Notes: generated from the sequence alone by a model not told the origin. A DNA stretch of 64,000 nucleotides from Streptomyces sp. NBC_01217 (GCF_035994185.1 NZ_CP108538.1:1364001-1428000); one strand, 5' to 3'. Positions 1-9,321 are shown, numbered from the stretch's first letter. Numbers and translations are program-made.

Positions 1-2
1 AG

Positions 3-1922
3 CGCATCAAGGACCTGCCCGGCCTCGATCCCGGCACGGTGGAGCTGCTGACCTCGGGCCGCGCGGCCACGGACGAGGTGCACCTTGCGGGGGACCGCCT
101 GCTCGCGGTCAACCAGCGGACCACCGATCGTCACGGCGGCCCGAAGGGGACGGTCGCGACGTTGCGTGACTCCACGGAGCTGCGGGCACTGTCGGGCAGG
201 GCGGACCGCGCCCGCGAGCGGCTGCAACTGCTGCACGACGCCGGGCTGGGCATCGGCACCACCCTCGATGTGGTGAGCACGGCCGAGGAGCTGGCGAAGG
301 TCGCGGTCCCCCGGCTCGCCGACTTCGTCACCGTCGACCTTGCCGATCCGGTCCTGCACGGCGACGAGCCGACGACCACGGGCGCGGACATGCGCCGCAC
401 CGCCGTCCGGGGCATCCGGGACGACCATCCGCTCTACGAACGCGGCACCCTGATCGACTTCCTGCCCTCCACGCCGCAGGCGAAGGCCTTCGGCAGTGGC
501 CGCTCGGAGCTGGTGCCCGACCTGTCCGCCGCACCCGGCTGGCTCGCCCAGGAACCGGAGCGGACACACAGGGTCGTCGAGTACGGCATCCACTCGCTGA
601 TCACCGTGCCCCTCCAGGCCCGGGGCGTCATCCTCGGCATGGCCAACTTCTGGCGCTCGGAGAAACCCCAGCCGTTCGAGGAGGACGACCTGTCCCTGGC
701 CGAGGAACTGGTCGCCCGGGCGGCGGTCAGCATCGACAACGCCCGCCGCTACACCCGGGAGCACGCACTGGCCGTGACACTGCAGCGCAGCCTGCTCCCG
801 CGCGCCCTGCCCGAGCAGAGCGCACTCGATGTCGCCCATCGCTACCTGCCCGCGTTCTCCGGGGTGAGCGGCGACTGGTTCGATGTGATCCCGCTGCCGG
901 GCAGCCGGGTGGCGCTGGTCGTCGGGGACGTCGTCGGCCACGGCCTGCACGCGGCCGCCACGATGGGACGGCTGCGTACCGCCGTGCACAACTTCTCCAC
1001 ACTCGACCTGCCGCCCGACGAGATCCTCAACCACCTCGACGACCTGGTCCAGCGCATCGACCAGGAGGAGGTGGAAACGACCGCCGGTGCCGGGATCACG
1101 GGCGCCACCTGCCTGTATGCGATCTACGATCCCGTCTCCCGCCGCTGTGCAATGGCGCGGGCGGGGCATCCCCCGCCCGCAGTCGTACGGCCCGACGGCA
1201 ACGTGACGTTCCCCGATCTGCCGGCCGGGCCGCCGTTGGGCCTGGGCGGCATGCCGTTCGAGACCGAGGAACTGGAGCTGGCGGAGGGCACACAGCTCGT
1301 CCTGTACACCGACGGGCTCATCGAGGACCGCACCCGGGACATCGACGTGGGGATCGAGCTGCTGCGCGAAGCCCTGGCGTACCACCCCGACCGGTCGCCG
1401 GACGAGAGCTGCCAGGCGGTGCTCGACGACCTCCTGCCCAGCCGGCCCAAGGACGATGTGGCGCTGCTGATCGCCCGCACACGGGCGATCCCGCCCGACC
1501 ACGTCGCCGACTGGGACGTGCCGTTCGACCCCGCCGCAGTGGCGGGGATGCGCGCCGCCGTGGCCGGGAAGCTCGACGACTGGGGCCTGTCCGAGCTGGC
1601 ATTCGCCGTGGAACTGGTGCTCAGCGAGCTGATCACCAACGCCATCCGCTACGGCTCCGCACCGGTCACGATACGGCTGCTGCTCGACCGCACCCTGACC
1701 TGCGAGGTCGCCGACGGCAGCAGCACCTCGCCCCATCTGCGCTATGCCGCCGCACTGGACGAGGGAGGCCGCGGGCTGTTCCTCGTCGCCCAGCTGACCG
1801 AACGCTGGGGCACCCGCTACACCCCCCAGGGCAAGGTCATCTGGGCAGAACTGTCCCTGCCCCGCCCCGACGGGAGCGTGAACGCCGCGGCGTTCCTGGA
1901 CATCCTCGACGCGGAACTCTGA
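3..1922 (+). CDS. PAS-GAF-SpoIIE phosphatase with C-terminal anti-sigma kinase domain (5' end outside window)
   Basis: This reading frame is open from the first bases of the window (in frame from position 3), so only the 3' part of the gene is present; the GTG at 39 is probably internal. The visible part begins with the end of a PAS domain, followed by a GAF domain (about 60-230 residues in), a PP2C/SpoIIE phosphatase domain (about 250-460) with the metal-binding GDVVGHG segment, and an HATPase_c domain of the RsbW type, with an N box (LSELITNAIRYG) and a G box (GGRGLF). Proteins of this architecture dephosphorylate anti-sigma-factor antagonists and may also phosphorylate them. Streptomyces encode dozens. 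The signal sensed and the partner cannot be read from the sequence. Confidence 0.9.
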   Translation, partial: RIKDLPGLDPGTVELLTSGRAATDEVHLAGDRLLAVNQRTTDRHGGPKGTVATLRDSTELRALSGRADRARERLQLLHDAGLGIGTTLDVVSTAEELAKVAVPRLADFVTVDLADPVLHGDEPTTTGADMRRTAVRGIRDDHPLYERGTLIDFLPSTPQAKAFGSGRSELVPDLSAAPGWLAQEPERTHRVVEYGIHSLITVPLQARGVILGMANFWRSEKPQPFEEDDLSLAEELVARAAVSIDNARRYTREHALAVTLQRSLLPRALPEQSALDVAHRYLPAFSGVSGDWFDVIPLPGSRVALVVGDVVGHGLHAAATMGRLRTAVHNFSTLDLPPDEILNHLDDLVQRIDQEEVETTAGAGITGATCLYAIYDPVSRRCAMARAGHPPPAVVRPDGNVTFPDLPAGPPLGLGGMPFETEELELAEGTQLVLYTDGLIEDRTRDIDVGIELLREALAYHPDRSPDESCQAVLDDLLPSRPKDDVALLIARTRAIPPDHVADWDVPFDPAAVAGMRAAVAGKLDDWGLSELAFAVELVLSELITNAIRYGSAPVTIRLLLDRTLTCEVADGSSTSPHLRYAAALDEGGRGLFLVAQLTERWGTRYTPQGKVIWAELSLPRPDGSVNAAAFLDILDAEL

Positions 1923-1995
1923 CCGCCGAGCGCAGAGAGGTCCGAGGAGCGGAAATCGTTCGCCGAGCGGGTCCGCGCTCTGCTTGGCTCGCCGG

Positions 1996-2421
1996 ATGAG
2001 TGATCTCCACGTCCGTTGCGCCACCCTCACCGATATCGACGCCGTCCTGCGGTTCTGGCGCGAAGCCGCAGAAGGGACGAGTATCAGCGACGACCACGAC
2101 GGAGTGTCCCGGCTCATCTCGCGAGACCCCGGGGCCCTGCTTCTCGCAGAGCGCGACGGGCTGCTCGTGGGAAGTGTCATAGCCGGTTTCGACGGCTGGC
2201 GATGCTCCGCGTACCGGCTGGCCGTACACCCGGACCGGCGCAGGCAGGGCATCGCCACCGCCCTGCTGGAAGCGGCGGAACAGCGGTTCATCGCCCTGGG
2301 CGGGCGACGGGTGGACGCCATGGTCCTGGAGGCCAATGAGCGGGCGCACCACACCTGGGCCGCGGGCGGCTACCACCGCGAGGACCACTGGCGGCGCTGG
2401 GTGAAGCCCCTCACGGACTGA
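1996..2421 (+). CDS. GNAT family N-acetyltransferase
   Basis: A 141-residue single-domain GNAT protein that would transfer an acetyl group from acetyl-CoA to an unknown amine. The acetyl-CoA binding motif A is clear (LAVHPDRRRQGIATALLEAA), followed by motif B (VLEANERAHHTWAAGGY). I chose the ATG at 1996 because the product MSDLHVRCAT begins directly with the first GNAT strand; an in-frame TTG at 1984 would add four residues. No strong ribosome binding site is visible. It lies 73 bp after the SpoIIE-type gene and could be read through from it. The substrate is unknown. Confidence 0.82.
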   Translation: MSDLHVRCATLTDIDAVLRFWREAAEGTSISDDHDGVSRLISRDPGALLLAERDGLLVGSVIAGFDGWRCSAYRLAVHPDRRRQGIATALLEAAEQRFIALGGRRVDAMVLEANERAHHTWAAGGYHREDHWRRWVKPLTD

Positions 2422-2619
2422 GACGATCACCCGAGAGGGCGGACGACTTTGCCGATCCTTTACGATGGATGATCTCCCTACCGATCCTTCCGAAAGGTGT
2501 GAGCGTCCGCCCATGGGCGAGCCTCCCAGTAGTCACCATCGCCTCAGTCGACATCCTCGACATCTCCGACACCGAGCGATTCTCCTGCCCCTGCCCGATC
2601 ATGGGACGGAGGTGAACCG

Positions 2620-3957
2620 ATGACGGAAGTGCTTCTGCTGCTCGTGGCGGTGCTGCTCTCGCTCGCCTGTGGCGCCTTCGTCGCGGCCGAGTTCTCACTG
2701 ACGACCGTCGAGCGCGGCCAGCTCGAACGGGCCGTCGAACAGGGCGAGCGCGGCGCCGCGAGCGCCATGAAGGCCGTACGGAGCCTCACCTTCCAGCTCT
2801 CCGGCGCACAGCTCGGCATCACCGTCACCAACCTGGTGGTCGGCATGCTCTCCGAACCGTCCATCGCGAAGCTGATCCGCGGACCGGTGGAGGCCGTCGG
2901 CCTGTCCCCCGGGGTGGCGTCCTCCCTGGCCCTCGTCCTGGGAACCGCGCTGTCCACCGTGTTCCTGATGGTCGTCGGTGAACTCGTACCGAAGAACTGG
3001 GCGATCTCCTCCCCGCTCGCCGTGGCGAAGTCCGTGGCGACCCCGCAGCGGGCCTTCACCTCGGTCTTCCGGCCGTTCATCAGCCACCTCAACAACACCG
3101 CGAACCGGATCGTGCGCCGCTTCGGCCTGGAACCGGCCGAGGAACTGGCCTCTGCCCGCAGCCCGCAGGAGCTGGTGGCGCTGGCCCGGCACTCCGCGAA
3201 GGCGGGCGCGCTGGAGGCGGACACCGCGGAGCTGTTCGTCCGCACCCTCAACCTGGCGGAGCTCACGGCGGAGAACGTCATGACCCCGCGGGTCCAGGTC
3301 ACCGCGCTCGAAATACAGGCGACCGCCGAGGACGTGGCGAACGCCACCCGGGCGACCGGACTGTCCCGCTTCCCGGTGTACCGCGGCAACCTCGACACCG
3401 TCGTCGGCGTGGCACACATCAAGGACGTGCTGGCCGTCCCGGCCGAGCAGCGGCCCCGTACACGCGTCTCGGAGCTGCTGCGCGAGCCCCTGCTCGTACC
3501 GGAGACCCTCACCGTGGACCGGCTTCTGGACCGGCTGTCCAGCAGGCTCGCCATGGCCGTCGTCATCGACGAGTACGGCGGGACAGCCGGCGTCGTGACC
3601 CTGGAGGACATCGTCGAGGAGGTGGTCGGCGAGGTGCGCGACGAGCACGACCCGCACGAGACGCCGGACCTGGCAGCGGCGGGCGAGGACGCCGACGGAC
3701 GGACCCTGTGGTCGGCCGACGGCGCCGCCCGCATCGACCAGCTGAAGAGGATAGGACTGCGGGTGCCGGAGGGACCGTACGAGACACTCGCCGGAATCAT
3801 CGCCACCGAGGTCGGCCGCATCCCCGCCGTGGGTGATTCGATCGAACTGGCCGGCTGGCGGGTCGACGTGGTGGACGCCTCCGGGCGCCGTGCCGCGCGG
3901 GCGCTGCTGCATGCGCCGCTGCCCGGCGACGACGAGCAGGCAAAGGACGCACGATGA
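2620..3957 (+). CDS. CNNM/HlyC-CorC family membrane protein, long form
   Basis: A 445-residue protein with an N-terminal CNNM (DUF21) membrane domain (about 1-190), tandem CBS domains (about 210-335, including VAHIKDVLAV and VVIDEYGGTAGVVTLEDI) and a C-terminal CorC/HlyC domain (about 360-435). The family is tied to magnesium/cobalt homeostasis or efflux; the old name hemolysin C is misleading. The ATG at 2620 has a strong ribosome binding site (GGAGGTGA). The stop overlaps the next gene's start by 4 bp (ATGA), so the two are translationally coupled. The second gene is a shorter paralogue, which suggests a heteromeric complex. Confidence 0.92.
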   Translation: MTEVLLLLVAVLLSLACGAFVAAEFSLTTVERGQLERAVEQGERGAASAMKAVRSLTFQLSGAQLGITVTNLVVGMLSEPSIAKLIRGPVEAVGLSPGVASSLALVLGTALSTVFLMVVGELVPKNWAISSPLAVAKSVATPQRAFTSVFRPFISHLNNTANRIVRRFGLEPAEELASARSPQELVALARHSAKAGALEADTAELFVRTLNLAELTAENVMTPRVQVTALEIQATAEDVANATRATGLSRFPVYRGNLDTVVGVAHIKDVLAVPAEQRPRTRVSELLREPLLVPETLTVDRLLDRLSSRLAMAVVIDEYGGTAGVVTLEDIVEEVVGEVRDEHDPHETPDLAAAGEDADGRTLWSADGAARIDQLKRIGLRVPEGPYETLAGIIATEVGRIPAVGDSIELAGWRVDVVDASGRRAARALLHAPLPGDDEQAKDAR

Positions 3958-4973
3958 TCGCCGTCCAGCTCTTCATCGGACTGATGACCCTGGTCTTCAA
4001 CGCCTTCTTCGTCGGCGCGGAGTTCGCGCTGATCTCCGTACGCCGCAGCCAGATAGAACCGGAGGCGGAGAACGGAAACCGGCGGGCGCGCAGCGTCATC
4101 TGGGGCCTCGAACACGTCTCGGCGCTGCTCGCGGCGGCGCAGTTGGGCATCACCCTGTGCACCCTGGTCCTCGGCATCGTCGCCGAACCGGCCATCGCGC
4201 ATCTGCTGGAGCCCGTCTTCGACGCGGTGGGCGTGCCGCACGGACTGGTCCATCCGATCTCGTTCGTGATCGCGCTGTCCGTGGCGACGTATCTGCACAT
4301 GCTCCTCGGCGAAATGGTGCCGAAGAACATCGCCCTGGCCGAGCCCGTACGGACCGCACTGCTGCTCGGACCACCGCTGGTGACCCTCGCCCGGGCGCTG
4401 CGCCCGGTGATCTTCGCCATCAACGCCTTCGCCAACGCGCTGCTGAAACTCCTGCGGGTCGAGACGAAGGACGAGGTGTCCGCCACGTTCTCCGACGACG
4501 AACTGGCCCGGCTGGTGAAGGATGCCGGGGCTGCCGGGCTGGTCGACGACCGCGCGGCCGAACGGCTGCACCACGCCCTTGAGCTGGGCCGTCGCCCGGT
4601 GCGGGATGTGGTCATGCCGGTCGAGCGAGTGGTCTACGCCAGGATCGGGACGACGCCGGAACAGCTGGAACAGCTCTCGTACGAGACCGGTTTCTCGCGC
4701 TTCCCGGTGATGGACAGCGAGGAGCGGATCCTGGGCTACCTCCATGTGAAGGACGCCCTGGACGCCACACCGCGCGATGTGCCGTTCCCCGTGACGGCGA
4801 TGCGCCCGATCGCCCGGGTACGGGCCGCCACACCGCTCGACGACGTACTGACCGCGCTGCGGCGCAGCCGTACACATCTGGCGGCGGTTCTGGACGAGGA
4901 CGAGCGACTGGCCGGAATGGTCACGATGGAGGACGTGCTGCGCGAACTGGTGGGACGGCCGAAGGCGCGCTGA
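3954..4973 (+). CDS. CNNM family membrane protein, short form lacking the CorC domain
   Basis: A 339-residue paralogue of the preceding gene. It has the CNNM membrane domain (about 1-180; NAFFVGAEFALISVRR and GEMVPKNIAL are typical) and a CBS pair (about 205-335), but stops at the end of the second CBS domain, so the C-terminal CorC/HlyC domain of its partner is missing. Pairs of one long and one short CNNM protein in an ATGA-overlapping operon are common in actinobacteria. It probably acts with the upstream protein in divalent-cation handling. A G+C-rich hairpin follows. Confidence 0.9.
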   Translation: MIAVQLFIGLMTLVFNAFFVGAEFALISVRRSQIEPEAENGNRRARSVIWGLEHVSALLAAAQLGITLCTLVLGIVAEPAIAHLLEPVFDAVGVPHGLVHPISFVIALSVATYLHMLLGEMVPKNIALAEPVRTALLLGPPLVTLARALRPVIFAINAFANALLKLLRVETKDEVSATFSDDELARLVKDAGAAGLVDDRAAERLHHALELGRRPVRDVVMPVERVVYARIGTTPEQLEQLSYETGFSRFPVMDSEERILGYLHVKDALDATPRDVPFPVTAMRPIARVRAATPLDDVLTALRRSRTHLAAVLDEDERLAGMVTMEDVLRELVGRPKAR

Positions 4974-4994
4974 CCGTTCGGTGGGCGCTGTGAG

Positions 4995-5041
4995 GCGGGA
5001 TGGGGTGGGGCGTGGTGCGCGTTCGGCCGCGCCCCATCCGC
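4995..5041 (+). terminator. Candidate terminator after the CNNM operon
   Basis: An inverted repeat with arms GCGGGATGGGG and CCCCATCCGC separates the CNNM pair from the SGNH hydrolase gene. There is no T-run, which is usual for streptomycete terminators. Confidence 0.4.
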
Positions 5042-5090
5042 GACCGTCGCGGGAGGAGGCCGGAGCCCACCGCGATACGATCGCAGCGCC

Positions 5091-5939
5091 ATGGAAATGA
5101 ATGCCTCCTACACCAGCCTTGTCGCGGTCGGCGACTCGTTCACCGAGGGCATGTCGGACCTGCTGCCCGACGGCTCCTACCGGGGCTGGGCCGATGTCCT
5201 CGCCGGACGGCTCGCGGTCCGCACGCCGGGATTCCGATACGCGAATCTCGCCGTACGAGGCAAGCTGATCAGCCAGATCGTCGACGAGCAGGTCGATGTG
5301 GCCGCCGCCATGCAGGCGGACGTCATCACGCTCGTCGGCGGTCTCAACGACACGCTGCGGCCCAAGTGCGACATGGGCATGGTCCGCGGACGGCTCGAAG
5401 AAGCCGTGGAGCGGCTCGCGCCCTCGTGCAAGAAGCTCGTGCTCATGCGCAGCCCCGGTCGCAACGGCCCGGTGATGGAACGTTTCCGTCCGCGGATGGA
5501 GGAGCTGTTCACACTCGTCGACGACCTGGCGGCCCGCCACGGAGCATCGGTCGTCGATCTGTACGGAGCACCGGCCCTGGGCGATCCCCGCTTGTGGGAC
5601 GTCGACCGGCTGCATCTGACGGCCGACGGGCACCGCAGGGTGGCGGAGGCGGTCTGGCAGGCGCTGGGGCTGCCGCCGGAGAACGACTGGCAGACGCCAC
5701 TGCCGGCCGCCGCGCCCCCGAAATGGGCGATACGACGCGTCGATGACCTCCGTTTCGCCCGCCGGCACTTGCTGCCGTGGATCGGTCGCCGCCTGACCGG
5801 CCGCTCGTCCGGTGACGGGCGGACGGGCGCCCAGTACAGCGCCGAACTGGGGAGGGCGTTCTGGGTCACCCCCGAGGACTCCCGTGACCCCGGCCCGGTG
5901 GCGACGTGGCGCCAGGTGGATGCGGCTCCGCTCTCGTGA
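5091..5939 (+). CDS. SGNH/GDSL-family hydrolase
   Basis: A 282-residue cytoplasmic SGNH hydrolase without a signal peptide. The block I serine motif is VAVGDSFTEGMSD (about 12-24), block III is GGLNDTLRP (about 82-90), and the catalytic Asp-His pair is in DVDRLHLTADGH (about 165-176). The family hydrolyses esters or acyl groups of lipids or carbohydrates; the substrate cannot be told. ATGs at 5091 and 5097 are both possible starts, and neither has a strong Shine-Dalgarno sequence. The gene converges on the alcohol dehydrogenase gene. Confidence 0.86.
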   Translation: MEMNASYTSLVAVGDSFTEGMSDLLPDGSYRGWADVLAGRLAVRTPGFRYANLAVRGKLISQIVDEQVDVAAAMQADVITLVGGLNDTLRPKCDMGMVRGRLEEAVERLAPSCKKLVLMRSPGRNGPVMERFRPRMEELFTLVDDLAARHGASVVDLYGAPALGDPRLWDVDRLHLTADGHRRVAEAVWQALGLPPENDWQTPLPAAAPPKWAIRRVDDLRFARRHLLPWIGRRLTGRSSGDGRTGAQYSAELGRAFWVTPEDSRDPGPVATWRQVDAAPLS

Positions 5940-6251
5940 GGCCGGTCGCGTCTCCCCGCTGCTCTCGTAGCGGGAGTCGAGTGACCCCGGTCTCGTAGCA
6001 GCCCACGAACCGGACCGCGGCGCCGGGCCGCGGTCGGCTCTGCCCCGGGGCGTCGCACGAGGCACGAGTGCCCACGTAGTAGGCGTGCTCGCAGGCCCGC
6101 GGCGTTGCTGGGCAGCGGCGGGACGCGTATCGACCGTCAACACCCGCACCACACATGACGCGCACGCACAAAACCACGGGTCGGGCGACCTCGGCGATCG
6201 GTGTCGGCCAGGCCCTGCTGCCGGGTCGCGGCAAGGGCTGCGGCGTCGTTC
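5940..6251. other. Non-coding gap between convergent genes, with a strong hairpin at 6014-6034
   Basis: No convincing gene is visible in these 312 bases. The inverted repeat ACCGCGGC / GCCGCGGT (8-bp arms, 5-nt loop) at 6014-6034 lies between two convergent stop codons and could terminate transcription in both directions. Confidence 0.45.
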
Positions 6252-7274
6252 TCAGCCTTCCGCGCCGAGGTCGAAGACGATGCGGGCCTTGATCCGACCG
6301 CGCAGGACCTCGTCGACGGATTCGTTGACGGCGGCGAGCGGGCGGGTCTCCTGGATGACCCTGGTCCGGCCCGCCGCGTGGAGTTGAAAGACCTCGGCAA
6401 GGTCCTGGCGAGTGCCGACGATGGAACCGATCACCGAGGTGCCGTTGAGGACGGTGTCGAAAATCGGCACCTGGATGGTGCCGTGCGCGGGCAGGGCCAC
6501 CATCACGAGCTTTCCGCCGCGCCGCAAGCCGGAGTTGACCGCTTCGAAGGCGGCCGGATTCACGGCGAGGGCGAGAGCGGCGTGGGCCCCGCCGTGCCGC
6601 TTCAGCTCGGCGCCGACGTCCTGGGTGCGGGCGTCGATGACGATGTCGGCGCCGAGTTCGCGGGCTAGTTCGAGCTTGTCGTCGGTGACGTCGATCGCGG
6701 CGACGGTGGCCCCGGCGATCTTCGCGTACTGCACCGCCAGGTGGCCGAGCCCGCCCACGCCCGAGATGGCGACCAGCTGGGCGGGCCGGACGGCGGCGAC
6801 CTTCAGGGCCTTGTAGGTGGTGACGCCCGCGCAGGTCAGCGGCGCGGCGTCGAGGGCACTGACACCCTCGGGCACGACCTGGGCGAAGTCGGCCCAGGCC
6901 AGCATCTTCTCGGCGTACCCGCCGTCGCAGCCGTATCCCGTGTTGACCTGGCTCTCGCAAAGCGTCTCCCAGCCGGACAGGCAGTGCTCGCACCGCCCGC
7001 ACGCCCTGCCCAGCCACGGCACGGCGACCCGCTGTCCGACGGACAAGTGCGTGACGCCGTTGCCGAGTTCCTCGACGAGGCCGACGCCCTCGTGGCCGGG
7101 CACGAACGGCGGTGTCGGCCTGACCGGCCAGTCACCGTTTGCGGCGTGGATATCGGTGTGGCACAGCCCGGACGCCTCGACACGGACGCGGACCTGGCCG
7201 AAGCCGGGTTCGGGGTCGGGGCGCTCCTCGATGACCAGGGGTTCACCGAACTCCCGCACGACTGCTGCCTTCAT
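6252..7274 (-). CDS. adhP: Zinc-dependent alcohol dehydrogenase
   Basis: A 340-residue medium-chain zinc alcohol dehydrogenase of the AdhP type, reducing aldehydes with NADH or oxidising alcohols. The catalytic zinc ligands are Cys38 (GLCHTD) and His61-Glu62 (PGHEGVG); the four structural-zinc cysteines are Cys92, 95, 98 and 106; the nucleotide-binding motif SGVGGLGHLAV is near residue 170. The ribosome binding site AAGGAG precedes the ATG. It lies 42 bp downstream of the Usp gene at 7317-8222 on the same strand, so the two are probably one transcript under the paired boxes at 8286-8321. In this context it could dispose of reducing equivalents when oxygen is short. Confidence 0.92.
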   Translation of the reverse strand: MKAAVVREFGEPLVIEERPDPEPGFGQVRVRVEASGLCHTDIHAANGDWPVRPTPPFVPGHEGVGLVEELGNGVTHLSVGQRVAVPWLGRACGRCEHCLSGWETLCESQVNTGYGCDGGYAEKMLAWADFAQVVPEGVSALDAAPLTCAGVTTYKALKVAAVRPAQLVAISGVGGLGHLAVQYAKIAGATVAAIDVTDDKLELARELGADIVIDARTQDVGAELKRHGGAHAALALAVNPAAFEAVNSGLRRGGKLVMVALPAHGTIQVPIFDTVLNGTSVIGSIVGTRQDLAEVFQLHAAGRTRVIQETRPLAAVNESVDEVLRGRIKARIVFDLGAEG

Positions 7275-7316
7275 GGTGCCTGCTCCTTCAATGATCGTCT
7301 CGTGGGGTCGGACGCG

Positions 7317-8222
7317 TCAGTGGTGGGCGACGACGGCGACGGGTGCGGTGGCGTGGTGCAGCACCGCGTGGGTGACGGCACCGATGTGGGCGCCGAAGGG
7401 GTTGCGGCGCACGCGTCGGCCGACGACGACGAGAGAGGCGTCGCGGGAGGCGTCGATCAGTTGCCTGGCGGGGCTGTCGAGCCGGGACACCTCGACGACC
7501 TCGATATCCGGGTACTTCTGCTGCCAGGGGCGCAGGGCGTCGGTGAGTTCGGCGGCCTGCTGCCGGGCGATGTCGTCGCTCAAATCGACAGCGGCGGCCA
7601 TGCTGTACGCGTAGTAGGGCGGCAGGCTCCAGCCGTGGACGGCGTACAGACCCGTGTGGCGGCGCCGGGCCTCCTCGAAGGCGAAGGCGATCACGGCGTC
7701 GTCGGCGCCGGCGGTGTCGAGGCCGAGGACGACGGGCCGGAAGGCGGTGTCCGCGGACGGGACACCCGCGGGATCCGCGAGGTGTTCGTCGGCGGCCTGT
7801 TCCCCGGCCCGTACGAGGACCACGGGCGTTTCGGTGCGGGCGACCACGGCCTGTCCGACAGATCCGACCAGGAAGCCTCCGAGCCCGCTCAGCGCGCGGG
7901 AGCCGAGGACCAGCAACTCGGCGTCGCGGGCGGCCTCCACAAGGGCGTCGGCCGCGGCTCCGGCCCGCTGTTCGGTGGACACCTCGACCCCGGGGTGGCG
8001 CGATATCAGGGTCTCGGCGATCTCGCGGGGGAGCCGCTCGGTCCAGTGCTGGTAGGTCTCGGCGTCGAACAACGGGGTCTGGGGCATCGGTTCGGGTACC
8101 GGCGGCCACACGTGGACGAGCTTGACCGGCAGGTCGCGCAGCGCCGCTTCGCGGGCCGCCCAGTCCGCGGCGGCGCGGCTCTCGGGCGATCCATCGAGTC
8201 CTACCGTGATCGTGCGGGACAT
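7317..8222 (-). CDS. Universal stress protein, tandem Usp domains
   Basis: A 301-residue protein with two UspA domains. The first nucleotide-binding loop is VLGSRALSGLGGFLVGS followed by VVARTETPVVLVR, and the second is VVGRRVRRNPFGAHIG. The reading frame extends further upstream, but the ATG at 8222 has an excellent ribosome binding site (AGGAGGAGG) and gives the family-typical beginning MSRTITVGLDGS. Tandem Usp proteins bind ATP, and many in mycobacteria belong to the DosR regulon. Two 16-bp boxes exactly 20 bp apart lie 64-99 bp upstream of the start. It is probably co-transcribed with adhP. Confidence 0.93.
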   Translation of the reverse strand: MSRTITVGLDGSPESRAAADWAAREAALRDLPVKLVHVWPPVPEPMPQTPLFDAETYQHWTERLPREIAETLISRHPGVEVSTEQRAGAAADALVEAARDAELLVLGSRALSGLGGFLVGSVGQAVVARTETPVVLVRAGEQAADEHLADPAGVPSADTAFRPVVLGLDTAGADDAVIAFAFEEARRRHTGLYAVHGWSLPPYYAYSMAAAVDLSDDIARQQAAELTDALRPWQQKYPDIEVVEVSRLDSPARQLIDASRDASLVVVGRRVRRNPFGAHIGAVTHAVLHHATAPVAVVAHH

Positions 8223-8285
8223 GGTGTCCTCCTCCTGTGGCGGGTGGTGCTGTTTCAGCTTCTCGTTCACCGGGGTTCCGGGGCA

Positions 8286-8321
8286 GGGGCCGCTGGTCCC
8301 CGGCGGGGGCCGACCGACCCC
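8286..8321 (-). promoter_or_regulatory. Tandem OsdR/DevR-like boxes upstream of usp-adhP
   Basis: Two imperfect palindromes, GGGGCCGCTGGTCCCC (8286-8301) and GGGGCCGACCGACCCC (8306-8321), start exactly 20 bp (two helical turns) apart, upstream of the Usp start at 8222. This is the clearest tandem example of the motif family in the island. Assignment to an OsdR-like regulator is inferred. Confidence 0.65.
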
Positions 8322-8330
8322 ATCGGCGCA

Positions 8331-8368
8331 CTGGTGCGGTGGGCCCGCCGGCAGGCCCACCGCACCAG
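8331..8368 (-). terminator. Strong terminator after the first doxX-like gene
   Basis: A perfect 15-bp stem (CTGGTGCGGTGGGCC against GGCCCACCGCACCAG) with an 8-nt loop lies just after the doxX-like stop and just upstream of the boxes driving usp-adhP, insulating the two transcripts. Confidence 0.8.
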
Positions 8369-8374
8369 CGGTGT

Positions 8375-9004
8375 TCAGCGCAGCCATCCGTTACCGCGGA
8401 CGAACGGGAGCCGGGCCCAGAGCCGTCCGAGTCCGAGGGTGTCGCCGGCGGAGGTGACGGCGAGGGCGATGAGCACCACGGCGTAGACGAGGTGGTAGTC
8501 GACGAACGGGTTCGTCGACATGCTCATCGAGCCGTCCGACAGGTGCTGGGCCGGTGGCCATTCGGCCACCCACATCAGCGCCATCATCGCGGTGCCCGCG
8601 AATGCCGTCAGGCGCAGGGCCACCCCTGCGGCCAGCGCGAGGCCGATGCCGAGCATGCCCAGCATGAACAGCCAGTCCGCCCAGGCGGCGCCGGCCCATG
8701 CGTGGAAGGTGGACTCCATCGGTCCGACGGCGACGTGGCCCAAGAACCCCTCGGCGGGCGAGCCGCCATCGATCCAGCCCTTGCCGGAAGCGGTGGCGTA
8801 GCCGAGTCCGAAGGTCTTGTCGAGAAAGGCCCACAGGAAGACGAAGCCCATCAGCAGGCGCGCCGAGGCGAGGACGTAGGCCCGTGCGGTGTGCGTGTCG
8901 CTGTGTGCCGACACGGCGGACTCGGGTGCGGCGGTGGTCCGGTTCCTGCGCAAGGACGGCAGGTGGAAACCCGCACTGCGGTGAGAGTGCTCGTGCACGG
9001 CCAT
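8375..9004 (-). CDS. DoxX-like membrane protein, copy 1
   Basis: A 209-residue integral membrane protein with about four hydrophobic segments and a soluble N-terminal tail of about 45 residues. It resembles the DoxX/thiosulfate-quinone oxidoreductase family (LLMGFVFLWAFLDKTFG, GYATASGKGWIDGGSP, FMLGMLGIGLALAAG, STNPFVDYHLVYAVVLIAL). I chose the ATG at 9004 (GAAGGGAT upstream) because the sister gene at 23918-24541 begins the same way (MAVHEHSH against MAVHDQPH). The two copies flank the island. Function is not established; a redox or respiratory role is inferred from family and context. Confidence 0.82.
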   Translation of the reverse strand: MAVHEHSHRSAGFHLPSLRRNRTTAAPESAVSAHSDTHTARAYVLASARLLMGFVFLWAFLDKTFGLGYATASGKGWIDGGSPAEGFLGHVAVGPMESTFHAWAGAAWADWLFMLGMLGIGLALAAGVALRLTAFAGTAMMALMWVAEWPPAQHLSDGSMSMSTNPFVDYHLVYAVVLIALAVTSAGDTLGLGRLWARLPFVRGNGWLR

Positions 9005-9321
9005 GGTGGTGATCCCTTCGGGACTGTCCGGGGTGGTTCCTGACACCACTCACTCTGGTGCAGAAGCCGGTCGCGCGCCGGGTGCCGATGGGCCGTGATC
9101 GCGGGGCTGAACGGGCCCTCCATGGAGGGACGTTCGGCCACGCCGGAGCCAGGGGCCGGGCGGATCCCCGCCCGGCTGTGAGCGAGCACTGCGACGGACG
9201 AGTTCTCTCCCACGTGCTCCGCGGTGTTCCCCGCCAGGGACACGTGACGTGAACGGCCGTCAGAAGTGAGCGGCGTTCAGCTCCCGTCCGCCTCGCCGCG
9301 ACCGGCGGCGGGTCGCCCGGT
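9005..9321. promoter_or_regulatory. Intergenic promoter region of doxX-like copy 1 with one good OsdR-type box
   Basis: These 317 bases hold no gene that I can support. A box GGGGCTGAACGGGCCC lies at 9103-9118 and a weaker one (AGGGACGTTCGGCCAC) at 9126-9141, 23 bp further on. They are about 100-135 bp upstream of the doxX-like start. Confidence 0.5.

Noticed and set aside
2422..2619. Possible magnesium riboswitch upstream of the CNNM pair
   Set aside because: I looked for an M-box-like leader because of the cation-transport family, but the conserved motifs are not present.
2544..6152. A 1202-codon open frame on the minus strand
   Set aside because: It is antisense to the two CNNM genes and the SGNH hydrolase gene, lacks any domain, and is Arg/Ser/Pro-rich as expected for an antisense frame in high-G+C DNA.
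6741..8486. A 581-codon plus-strand frame across adhP and usp
   Set aside because: It lies antisense to two clear genes with catalytic motifs and good ribosome binding sites, so it is a shadow.
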